In this document: positions 45,788-56,313 of the stretch, one piece after another
How positions within the stretch are numbered: the first letter of the stretch is position 1
Layout of the letters: each line of letters begins with the position of its first letter
Translations under genes and position numbers: made by a program
Notes under the pieces: generated by a model
Database searches by the model: none
What the model saw: the letters and a program-made list of their open reading frames with translations, nothing else
What the model was told of the DNA's origin: nothing
DNA from: Antitrichia curtipendula
Taxonomy: Eukaryota; Streptophyta; Bryopsida; Hypnales; Leucodontaceae
Length of the DNA: 64,000 bases
NCBI GenBank assembly: GCA_951230915.1
Contig: OX579638.1
Span: 6,466,696 to 6,530,695 of the forward strand
Direction of reading: 5' to 3'

Positions 45788-45864
45788 TCCTACATCCTAA
45801 ACCCTATACCCTAAATCCTATACCCTAAATCCTATACCCTAAACCCTATACCCTAAATCCTAAA
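45788..45864 (+). repeat. Interstitial telomere-like tract, 11 heptamers
   Basis: Exactly eleven consecutive 7-mers, all variants of CCCTAAA (ccctaaa, ccctata, tcctaaa, tcctata, tcctaca). The motif is the Arabidopsis-type plant telomere repeat (known). A shorter set of three such heptamers lies at about 47,327-47,347. Confidence 0.85.
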
Positions 45865-45869
45865 TTGTA

Positions 45870-47860
45870 CTCTAAAGTTACAAATGTAAGAAATCATAAC
45901 TAATTAAAAATATGAAAACAAATGCAAATTAAGTTCCTCAAGAAATATATGGACCATCTTCAATTAAGAACTTAACTTGAGGATTCTTGATTGGGTTTAG
46001 GTGTTTCTTGAATTCATAGCACGCACAAGTTCGCAAATAAAGCTTTGAAGTCAATTTTTTAATTTCTTATGTGAATATATTTTATTAAACAAATTCAACA
46101 ATAGACATTTTATGTAACTTTATCAACACCATTGTCCCACATTAGTTGCATGAATTTATACCTAAAGAATTCACCAATGTGCAATTGTGCATGGAATTTA
46201 AAAATTAAATGTTTACTTCTCTAGCTTTTCTAAATTGGGATGTTTGGTCATTCAACCCTTTGAGGAATATTCACGTACGTCTTTCACCTTGTGCATTTTA
46301 GCCAAAATTTAGGCAATTGAGTTATGAATAAATGATTAAATGTGAAATGTTTAACCGCTACTTTTTAGGCACCTTGGCACCTTGCTTAACTACATTTTTT
46401 TGCGATGAACCTTTTTAACTAAAAAAGGCTACTCTAGTGATGGTGAATGTCTAATTTTATATGATAAACAATTGAGTTGAGAATCTAAAAAAAAGATTTA
46501 AAAAAGAAACACTTAGTTTTCACTCATTAAAAAATTGTTAGGTAGAAGTAGATTCAAGATCGAAGGAAAAATTAAATCATTAATAGCTCTAAGATAGTAA
46601 GATAGAATCGAAATATACTAATTTCCACTCTGAGATTATTCTAGCAAGGAATGTAGACCTCATGAATTTTTTTATTTTATTTTAACTCTTAGAATTCAAT
46701 TCAAAAATGAATGCTTCAAGTTATTTATTCTAAAAGATACCAAAAAAACTCAGAAATTTACAAAAAATATTGAGGCCATAGGAGCCTGCCTAAAAATCTT
46801 ACATCCATTTTGTCCCCCGATGGGACAATGGGACTTTAGAGAATTAGAGGTTAAACTCAAAAGAACTATACATTCATTTTTTAAAATTTGTGAAGTAGAA
46901 ATTGATGCACTATTAAATGAAAAATAATACGCTAATAATTTTTGGAAGAATTGAAGAATTGTTAATCCCAATGAAAAAAATATTCTAATAGACAATTAAT
47001 ATTCTTTGATACCAATTTTGAATAAAGAACTTTGAATTCTAGAGACATAAGACAACTCTATATGCTTTTTCTAACTTCATAATCCGCACTCCGCAAGACC
47101 GCAAGTCCGCAACATATAAGTTATATAACTCCAAATGATTTTTGACAACATTATTTGACATTGAATGGGGCAATTTCTTATAAGTAGGTAATTACTAATT
47201 AGGTATCAATCTATACTATCATGACCAAAATGATTTTTTAATATTACATCAAAATATTATCACACATCCATTTTCAAAATACACTTCTAATTTGGACAAC
47301 ATTTATATGAATGACATGAACCCGCAATCCTAAATCCTAAATCCTATATTAGAACTTTGCATACAAATATCTTAGAAGATCGTGACTTTGATGCAATAGT
47401 ATTATATAAGTACATAGCAATTGTTTTTAGTTTCATGACATTAAGTCGGGTTTCGCTTACTTCGACAAATTTCTTTATAAAAACAATTATTTTAAAATTG
47501 AGATGTCTTACAGTATATAGTAATATATGATTAAAATCCAAATAAATTTTTGAATATAATTAAATCTACGATCTATCATCAAAAATTTAGAAAAAAAAAT
47601 TTAGAACTATAGGTAGCATTTCATTTTGATCTTTCAAGATGGTCATTTCAAAATATCATTGAGATGTTTAATTTCAAGATTGCACCTAAAAATATGATGT
47701 GCACATTGAAGAATGAAGTTTGATGTCGGTGCCATGAGGAGTTCAATGTCTTTGAAGTATTCACATTGGATGCTTGTTGTCATGAAGGCACACTCTTTGG
47801 AGATGACCTGGCCATTTCAGGAATCCTATGCTGCACTAAATGAGAAAAAAACATACACTG
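45870..47860. other. AT-rich DNA with R repeat copy
   Basis: 46,500-46,860 repeats the 11,050-11,620 sequence, ending in the same 'tttgtcccccg..gggac..tgggactttaga' text. ORFs are short and featureless. A short run of three telomere-like heptamers is near 47,335. No gene is supportable. Confidence 0.4.
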
Positions 47861-47867
47861 CCATGGT

Positions 47868-48135
47868 CCGATGGGCGGTCGGACCGTCCGCCCGTCGGAC
47901 GGAGGTGATCAAGGCGCGGACGGGAGACCAGGCGGACAGGCGGTCGGACGGAGGTGACCAAGGCGCGGACGGGACACCAGGCGGACAGGCGGTCGGACCA
48001 TCCGCCCGTCGGACGGAGATGATCAAGGCGCGGACGGGAGACCAGGCGGACAGGCGGTCGGACCGTCCGCCCATCGGACGGAAGTGACCAAGGCGTGGAC
48101 GGGCCACGAGGCGGACGGGCGGACGGGCGGACAGA
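47868..48135. repeat. Left GC-rich array of element A, about 65-bp units
   Basis: Four tandem copies (three of about 65 bp, one shortened to about 49 bp) sharing 'gatcaaggcgcggacggga', 'ccaggcggacaggcggtcgg' and 'ccgtccgcccgtcggacgg'. ORFs crossing it are repeat artefacts. Confidence 0.85.
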
Positions 48136-48308
48136 TGATCTTCGCTAGTTTTAAGGTATTTGAAAAAAAAAAAATTTGATGGTGTGCACAATATGAATGA
48201 GCAAATTTGTATTACAAACTTAAAGTTCGAACAATGAATTGTCATAACATAATGTGTTTAGGGTAAAAAACTAAACACCCAAGTTTACATCTTCTCAATC
48301 TTTATAAA

Positions 48309-51300
48309 CTATGGTTGATAGTCACTATCTCCTTTGACTTCAGCCCCACTACTATGACCTGTTGTATCCCATCCGGAATCATCGTCACTGGATGAATTTT
48401 GCATACTATCTGATGAAGATTGTACAATCTTCCCTCCTTCTTCTTGTACTTGTTTCGATGTGCTTGATCTCACTGGTCTACCTAACTTATGATCCCTTTT
48501 GACTTTTAGTAGAGACTTTCCAATACCTCCCTTAAGATCGTGGATTGGTTTCACTTTTCGCTTGGTTAGAGGCAGACTTGCATCAAGGGAGGTTCTACCT
48601 ACATTTTGTTTTTTCAATGGAGAGATTGCAAAAGGCTCCATTATTCTTTTCCTCTTAGCTTTTTTAGACTCCTTCACCGCGGGTGCACGTGCTTTCGAAC
48701 CTCCTGGAATGTTTGTCTTCTTTGCGAACAAAGCTTCCACTGTAGGGTTTGAAAATTTGATCGGAGAATGCTTTGCATGGCTAGAAAATCGACGAAACAT
48801 AGACTCCAATGTTTGCACATCATCGTTGTCTGATGAAACGGATGGATTGGGATTGGCTCCAATATGCAATTCCTTCAAATTGCTCAAATGTTGTTCTTTG
48901 AACCGTGAGTCTCCAGGACCATTCAAATTTGTGCTACCGCTTGTATATAGTGCATGTCGAGGACCGCTACGTGATGGTAATTGAGGATCTCGCACGAGGT
49001 GCTTCATGTCTTTGGCGTTGCGGTGTGGCATTGGGCACACGGACTCCAATACACATGGATCTTGACTTCCCTCTATTTGAGGTGCTTGGGCATTTTGAAT
49101 GCCGAAAAGTCCAATAGTTTCACTTGTCAATGCCCTTGATAATTCAATATTTTGGTTGATCACATTTGTGTGGGACTTCACCCCACACTCTCTCATGTCT
49201 TTGTGTTGATCATTTTCTTCCGCTCCTACCGTTGTCATGGATGGACACTCGGGAATTCGAATCACTTCATCCATTTGGGGAGTTTCATCACCTATAACCA
49301 TTTCCTCATCTTCCTCCGCTACCTTCGCATGAGTATTTTCCCTATTTGCTAGAATGTTTTCACTACGCAACAACCCGGTTCCATCTAAGTATTTAGCTAT
49401 GGAAGGTCCACCTTTGTCATATTCACAGTCGTCCTCATCCAATGGAAACTTGTAAGGGTCTTCACAATGATCTCCGATGTTTGCATCATAATGAGGTGGG
49501 CTTCGAAGCGGTTCATCATCGAAATTGCAGATGCCGTGGTCATCTTCATCGTCCATGAGGGGATCAACTTCTTCACCGGATTCACCACCCTCGTCTTCCG
49601 ATGAAGACAAGGCCGAATCCTCCGACTCGAGGTTCTCATCGTACCACTTCTTCTCGTCATTTTGCTTTGATGCACCGAGGACTTTGGAATTGGTATACAC
49701 ATATACCAAATCCTGTGCTCTTTGTGGCTTCAATTTGTTACGATATTTATTGTGAACAAAAGAATAGCTACTCCAATTTCGTTCACATGAAGACAATGAT
49801 ACCGGTTGGGCCAAAATCCTCTTGGCAATTGGAGCAATGAGCTTCCCGCACGCGCCCTCAAAATCCCACCAAGCATGCGCTGACAATTGTTGTTCACCCG
49901 GATCCAATATGTTGTGGAACGGAGGTTCCCTATAGCGGAAGGCTACAAATTCCTTCACCACCTTCGCATACTCTGAAGGTGTACATATTTGCATCAAAAC
50001 GCGCTTGCATGCAGCCATGGCATCGGTGTCGTCGGCTAGTTCTTTGTCTTCAAGAAGGTAGGGATTCAAAAGTGCTCCTGAATAATGTAAATCGGTCTTC
50101 ACCATATCACGTCGTTCGTAGAACGCCTTCACCAACGGGATGGCTTTATCCAAAGCCAAACAAAAAGGCTCTTTGTCTAAAGCGAGGACGTGCTTCTCTA
50201 GTTTCCTCATAATATGTAACACCTTGCCCATGCATGGTGTCTTCGCATCCAAATCACAAAGAGCACTGACAATTGGAGCTGTCACATCTTCAAAATTTTG
50301 ACAACGATGCCAAAAATGCCCACTTAGAATGGTCTTCTTCACCCGTTCGGATTCTAAACGAGTTTTGGATTTTCGCGAGTGCTTTCTAGCATATTCCTCC
50401 CATTGCGGGTCCGTCACAGTTTGTTGCAATTGTGCTTTCACCTTGAGCATACGTGCAACCATGTTGTAATTCGAGGCAAATCTTGTTTCCACCGCCAACA
50501 ACAAGTTGTACTGTGTCGAATATTTCCGAAGTATCGCAAGCGGCATGTGCCTCTTCTTGAAGAATTTGACTATCTTTCGGGAATCTTTCACGACGTCATC
50601 AATCCATTGTTCGTTTGCCCAATCTTTTAGCAACAAATTCAAGGCATGCACCACGCAACCTTGGAAAAAAATGTGGGGATAGGTAGTAGATACCAAACTC
50701 CATGCTGCTGGATTTACAGCCGCATTATCTGTACTCACCTGCACTACGTTTGCAGGGCCCACTTGTTCTATAAAACTCTCTAATATAGAAGCCAAATATG
50801 GAGCATCTTTTGTTTTCCCAGTTGTATCCACTGATCCTAGGAATTGCTCACCCGCGGATGACACAAGCATGGCATTTATCAATGGCCGATTCGAAATCGA
50901 GGTCCACCCATCAATAGACAATGTGGCTCCAAACTTCTTGATACTGGTTTCTGTCCGCTTACGGAGATTGACCTCTAAGTCTACCTTAGCTTGGTCAAGC
51001 AATTTATGACATAGATCATGGTATGATGGTGGGCTATAAGGTTGGTGAAACTCCGCCGTTTTCTTCACTGCTTCTTTGAAGGCTGGATTTCGGGCTACAG
51101 CAAATGGTATATTTGCCGCATAAAAGAAATTGGCCCACATTGCATTCAAAATGCGTTTATTTGCTTCGTCGAATCCCTCTACTAGCCTACTCTGTCTTTG
51201 AGGCCTACTGCTTGATGTCCGCTGAGTTCCACGTCCACCTGATGCTTGTGTACTTGGATTTCCTTGGGAAGAACCACCAACATATTCCTCTGGTGCCGTG

Positions 51301-51626
51301 CATGAGTCTTCTTCAATAGAGTTCACAGTGTCTCTCGCATTTGACATAGCACGAACAACCATAGGCATAGGTGTGTCGTTGCCATCCACATTGTGTGGAG
51401 TACCTCTTTGTGGAATCACTCCATTGCAACAAACAAATAGACCTCAAACTTCAGATGTCATTTGAGTACAAAGGCTGATTCCTTTGTCACGACTCCCTGA
51501 TGTGCCTGCATATCCCAAATGACTAAATATACGGACCGGCTTCTTGGCAAATACCAATTTGCAAGCCTGGCATTGTACTTTTCCATTTGATAGGGTTTCG
51601 TACCAAGAAGACCAATCCTTGGTCAT
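48309..51626 (-). pseudogene. hAT transposase (BED finger, DUF659-like, ERNWS) with one in-frame TGA
   Basis: Starts at ATG 51,626 in good context (gccaccATGa). The first 60 codons hold a BED-type finger (WSSWYE, CQACKLVF, FSHLGY). A TGA at 51,444-51,446 interrupts the frame. The same frame continues GLFVCCNGVIPQRG, the usual transition after a BED finger, and stays open for 1,036 codons counted from 51,419. Using that numbering: a DUF659-like core with SIDGWTS (D170), TDNAA (D231) and GCVVHALNLLL (C255/H258); W517-W518; and the dimerisation/catalytic motif SSCERNWSSYSFVHNKYRNK (E546). Residues 585-1036 are an acidic, Ser-rich tail with a basic KKAKRKR segment, an unusually long extension for hAT proteins. 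The enzyme cuts and pastes DNA in the nucleus with 8-bp duplications. Apart from the single stop it looks intact. Confidence 0.88.
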
Positions 51627-51852
51627 GGTGGCTGTTTTAGGCTTTGTATATTGAAATCAGAAATTCAAAACGTAATGATAACAATTGGGTAAAATCGTTC
51701 AAATGTTTATGCACAAAGCCTTGGAAAACAAGGCCCCCCTTTCAGCTGAACTATGCATTACCAAGCAAGGGACACAAAAAATTGCAGCGCCTAGCCCTTG
51801 GAAATCTTAACGTTCAGTTTCTTAGGAGTGTTTGCAAATGTCAATTTCAGGA

Positions 51853-51862
51853 CTCTTATAGT
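51853..51862 (-). promoter_or_regulatory. TATA-like box of the hAT gene
   Basis: On the minus strand actataagag, about 230 bp upstream of the ATG at 51,626. Spacing and sequence resemble the kinase box (cataaaagag). Inferred only. Confidence 0.35.
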
Positions 51863-51909
51863 CTTCATCTGTATGTGACCATTGAATATGGGAAGAAAAA
51901 AAAATCCTC

Positions 51910-52165
51910 CCACAACGGTCACACGGACGGCGGACGCGAATCTGGTCCGTCCGAACAGCGGACGGCGGATGGAAATCTGGCCCGTCCGAACAACGGACGG
52001 GCGGACGGCGGACTGAAGCCGTCGGATCAGCGGACGGGCGGATGGGCAGACGGGAATCTAAGCCGTCGGATCAGCCGACGAGCGGACGGAAATGTGGACC
52101 GTCGATTTAGCGGACGGGCGGACGGCGGATGGGCCGACCTAAAACCTGTCGGGCGGACAGGCGGT
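51910..52165. repeat. Right GC-rich array of element A, about 36-44-bp units
   Basis: Six imperfect units such as cggacggcggatggaaatct followed by ggcccgtccgaacaa, growing by insertion of extra cggacgg blocks. It lies upstream of the hAT gene. A 206-codon ORF across it (51,644-52,264) is an artefact. Confidence 0.85.
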
Positions 52166-52605
52166 TCTTACAATTTCGGTAAGATGTTTGAAGTGTGCAG
52201 ACAGGCGGACAAGTGGATTACGCGAATAGAAATGTATGTGCAAATGAAAATGGGTGATTTGTAGGCATGGGATTATAGAAGATAACATAACAATAACTTG
52301 AAATGATTTTGTACAAATGTACAATAGGTATGATCTTCTGCAATAGGTACGCAAAAGAAACATATTTGACAAATAAAAAGAAAAATTAACCATTATGAAA
52401 AAACAAATCCAAACATATTTGTATTGCATAAATATTTATACATTAATTAAAAGCAACTCATGACATACCATGAGTGTTGTGCATTACTAATATTGAATCC
52501 TCATAAGATTCAAATAAGTACAAAACAAATTTCATTGGTTAACCCCCTAATACAAACACTATTTTGTATCATCGCTACCGTTTGCGGAAATATGAGAAGC
52601 ACCCT
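52166..52605. other. AT-rich spacer
   Basis: AT-rich sequence between element A and the RING pseudogene. No gene or clear repeat. Confidence 0.4.
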
Positions 52606-55600
52606 CTAACCCTCTTGTTCCTTAAGTCTTCGACTTGCTCTACGAGTTTGAGGACCACCCGACCCGGAGGCTGTGCCCCCTCCTGATCGGACTTCCATGT
52701 CCACGGCGATGAATTGTCGTTTGATTTCTGGAGAGTAGTCATCTTCGTCTTCCATCTTCCGTTTATTTTTCCTTGTGGGAGACAAATCTACTTCTTGTGC
52801 CTTTAACGCTCTCAAAGCCGAATAAATCTTTTCTATCATAGCATTTACCGCTTTGTCATCATCTCGAGGGGTCAACGAGATCGCTTGCCCTGTGCCATGT
52901 AGAAAAGTCCTCTACGTCGTTATAATGTCGGTGATCCTCTTATCAAATGCACTTGCCACCTCCACGAGTGCATGTTCTGTGCTTGATAGCCCATCTACAT
53001 TAAAAACGGCACGAACTTATGCAGCTTCTTCCAATTTTGATAAGAAGAGGGCCCTCCCTATTAAGCTGTGATTGTATGCTCCGTACTGCTCATTGAACTC
53101 TTGGGATGGTTGCACTTCTATCCAGACGCCATCTTCTCCTTTCCGCACTTCCTTTTCAGGAAATCAGAAGAACTTTTGATGTGAGATGCTCCAGTGTCCC
53201 TCCATGCTACGACAAAACAATTCTTGAGCCTCCAAGTCTTCAATACCCTTGGCCCGCAACTCCACCTCTCTATTGCACGTCATCCAGTCAAAGTCATCTA
53301 ATTCGTCATTGTAGTTCTCACAAACATCATGCATGAGTTTTTCCGCATTCCAAATTAGAGGTCGCCCCCAATGAATGTAATTTTGGAATAGAAATGGCTT
53401 TTGGTCAAGTGGAAGGGTCCATCGATTGTGTTCGTGGCTAGGGGGCATGCTCTCCTCGTGCCCAACCATTTCGTAAAACCTAGGGCTCAAAGGAGAACGA
53501 CACTCGGGACAAACCGAACGAACAAGGGATGATTTCACCATGCACGTGATATGGTAAGTGTGGCAACATTGGCCCATGATTAAGGCGCCCTCGGGACCAA
53601 AATGATCTAGACAAAGGCTGCATTTACCCTCCAATAGTTCCGTATTTGAACTTTCACCATGCACTACTATCTTGTCCGCCTCTTTGATGTGCGCTGAATG
53701 CGTGTTGTAAGGGGCCCAACCTTCTTCTACTTCCAAGGTCCAATTCATGGACTTTGACGCAATCTTCTGCGCGTCATTCAATCGCTCAAACATTGCCGAC
53801 ATGTCCCCCCAATATGTGACGTCAATTGAACCCCAATGATGTACCTCAAACATCCTTCTAATAGATAAGAGGTCAGAGGAAATGGCATCGCATTGCTCCT
53901 TCGACTTCATGGCTAATTTGAGAAGCCCCTTCATTGTTCGGGTTACTACAGATGGTTTGTCTTGTAGTTTTTGAACCCACGTCAACCAACGAGTGTCGGA
54001 ACTGCTCTTTGGCAAGCATTTATCTAGCTCCATTACTTGCATCATTTTCTGATATTGTGCCTCCAAATAGACGTTTTGTTGAGTTACCAACTCTAGTTCA
54101 TGCTTCACCTCTTCAAACTCGTGGCCTTCCGTTTGCATGGACGTGTCTTGGAATGTGGGAGGAGGATTATCCATGGCGGTTTCGGATATTACTTCCTTTT
54201 GGTTGTTTTCCTCAACCGCTTCTATACGCATGGCTTCGCCGGTCTTTGAAAGAACATATCCTCCATCCTTCAAATTCTTTTGCTTGAGCGCTACAATTTC
54301 GTACTCCAATTTCTCGATCAATTCCCTTTGAGAAACTAGAGTGTCATATCGGGAATCCTGTGCGTTCGCAAATCTTTCATAATTAGCGCACACTCCTTTG
54401 AATGCATCCTTCAATTGCTTGTGGTCTTCTTTCAATTTCTCGTGCTCTATCTTCAAAGCCTTGTATTTCTCATTCTCTTCAGCGAAGATGAGCAGCTTGC
54501 GATTATTTTCGACCCGCTCCTCCAATAATGGTTTCATAGACGTGACGAAATTCCAAAACGACAAGGCACCTTCCACCAACTCGGGCCCGGATTTGGTGAA
54601 TATCTGAGCAACTTCCATAAGTTTGGGGGCAATGCTAGCTACAAATTGAGCTGTAATCGACAATCTTTTTGAGGTGATCACAAAATTGGGCCATTGATCA
54701 CTGTATTTGGCGAAGGGATTACTCGGTTCGGCCTCGTTTGCGGTTTCAGTTAAGCCCGCCTTGTTTGCGGGGTTACTAGGACCGGCCTCATTTGTCTCAA
54801 TTACTTGCTTTGGTTGAAGAGAGATGTCTTGTTGATGTGCCCTAAACAAATAAGAAGCTTCCAACAAGCTTTCCAATTCCCTCGCCATTGGCAAATGACG
54901 AAGATCCTCCAATTGTGCCGTATTTTGAGTTGACAAATGCGGATAGCTCTTATCCAATGGGTTGTCATCAATGGACACATTTTGCGCCATGCCATCGAGT
55001 TGCTTTCCATTTTTTGGCAACATCTGCCCTTCAACTCTTGGGCTTGATACGGGGCCCAACATGGGGCTTGATACAGGGCCCAACATGGGGCTTGATACGG
55101 GGCCCAATATGGGGCTTGATACGGGGCCCAATACGGTGCTCGATACGGGGTCCAATACGGGACTCAATACGGGGCTCGGTGTGGTTGGCAAGTCTTGATT
55201 GCAAGGTACTTGTGTCATAAAATTCGTAGCATCGCTCGCTATGATATTATCAATTGATGCAATGGCCCTTGCCATTTGTTCGGGACGAACCTCTTCCCGA
55301 TGTTTTTGTGGTGCAGACGGGGTCACCGGTTCCTCCTTCACGGGCCGCATGCTTGAAGCACCACTTTGTTCACCCACGGATGTAAAATTGCGTGTGCATA
55401 TCCAATCCGCCCGAGGAGTTGAAAACACCTCTCCGTCAACACCTTCCACCGTGGCATTTGACATTGTAGTTGGAATCTTCGTAGAATCCAAATGTACTCC
55501 AATATTTTCCCCCTCCATGATCTCTTTTTTAACCTGCATTAAAGCATGTTTTTGTCGCTTCTGTGATTTTGGTGCCTCACTTGGACTTGCCTTTGGATCA

Positions 55601-55661
55601 TACAAATCGGGAATATCTTTTTGCCCTTTTGTAAGCAAAAGCGGAGCCGTAGTTGTCGTTG
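52606..55661 (-). pseudogene. RING-finger, coiled-coil protein, N-terminus lost in assembly gap, three in-frame stops
   Basis: One reading frame runs from the gap edge (55,661) to a stop at 52,606-52,608. It is interrupted by TGA 53,164-53,166, TAA 53,017-53,019 and TAG 52,912-52,914, with no frameshift. From the gap: a Lys/Pro-rich disordered part, an octapeptide repeat (PVSSPMLG type) from the 24-bp minisatellite, an Ala/Glu-rich part, a long coiled coil (EENEKYKALKIEHEKLKEDH and beyond), and a RING finger CSLC...CCHTYHITC...CPEC with the spacing of E3 ubiquitin ligases. After the stops come KSxFxPEKEV-like text, KRITDII, and a basic end (KNKRKMEDEDD). The size, above 1,000 codons, fits no family I can name. 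It is next to element A and could be an accessory gene of a transposon or a captured host ligase. Activity as it stands is unlikely. Confidence 0.65.
55040..55183. repeat. 24-bp coding minisatellite
   Basis: About six units of the type ggggcttgatacggggccca plus four bases, in frame in the RING pseudogene. Outer units are more diverged than the central ones. Confidence 0.9.
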
Positions 55662-55861
55662 NNNNNNNNNNNNNNNNNNNNNNNNNNNNNNNNNNNNNNN
55701 NNNNNNNNNNNNNNNNNNNNNNNNNNNNNNNNNNNNNNNNNNNNNNNNNNNNNNNNNNNNNNNNNNNNNNNNNNNNNNNNNNNNNNNNNNNNNNNNNNNN
55801 NNNNNNNNNNNNNNNNNNNNNNNNNNNNNNNNNNNNNNNNNNNNNNNNNNNNNNNNNNNNN
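55662..55861. other. Assembly gap of 200 N
   Basis: Exactly 200 N, a fixed-size scaffolding gap and not a measured length. Sequence on the two sides may not be adjacent in the genome, and the RING frame is not seen to continue beyond it. Confidence 0.95.
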
Positions 55862-56313
55862 TAATGGGTTGTTGATCTGACTTTTATAAATTAATCCATG
55901 GGCGGATTTGTAATTTCAAGGCAGTCAACTTCAACAATTCATAGAATTTTCAATTTTCATCAAAAAATTATAATTCCACTTGGGTTTGATTTGTGAAACA
56001 AGCATACACCTTTGAAAAATAGGTGACCCCATTGAAGTTGACTCCAACATAGTCAAATCGCAAATCAGGGTGGTAATAGGCTTGTCTACCTTATCGACAG
56101 GAAAGGCAGAAGATATTTTTTTTACGGAGACCACGGGTACGTTCAAAAAAGATCACGCAACCAGGGAGAGAAAGTTAAGCTTCCAAGTGATCCTAATTTC
56201 AGGGTTTTTCATACTCATAGAAGAAATAATAAGCAGTTTGAGGGCATACAAGGGAGTGCTTCACATAATTTCTCAAATTATTAATTACGGATTACTTCGG
56301 CTAGCAACAGATA

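Larger units (their letters stand above)
47868..52165. mobile_element. Element A: hAT transposon with CGGACGG arrays at both ends
   Basis: Contains a near-complete hAT transposase gene flanked by two GC-rich arrays of the same motif vocabulary as element B. I could not identify matching terminal inverted repeats or an 8-bp duplication. Sequences just outside the two arrays resemble each other in direct orientation (cttcgctagttttaaggtat and cttacaatttcggtaagatg, each running into 'ttgaa'). The real ends may therefore lie inside or beyond the listed limits. Confidence 0.6.

Noticed and set aside
47713..48245. ORFs of 124 and 139 codons across the left array of element A
   Set aside because: The translation repeats with the DNA unit; no domain.
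48499..50630. Plus-strand ORFs inside the hAT gene
   Set aside because: Antisense shadows of the transposase frame.
51444..51446. U-to-C RNA editing to repair TGA/TAA/TAG codons
   Set aside because: That editing is known from organelle transcripts of some land plants. These are nuclear transposon genes and one also has a frameshift, so simple decay is the better reading.
47868..52200. Clear terminal inverted repeats and 8-bp duplication for element A
   Set aside because: I searched both outer flanks and found no convincing pair, so none is claimed.
51644..52264. 206-codon ORF across the right array of element A
   Set aside because: Open only because the GC array lacks stops; the first part is ordinary upstream sequence of the hAT gene.
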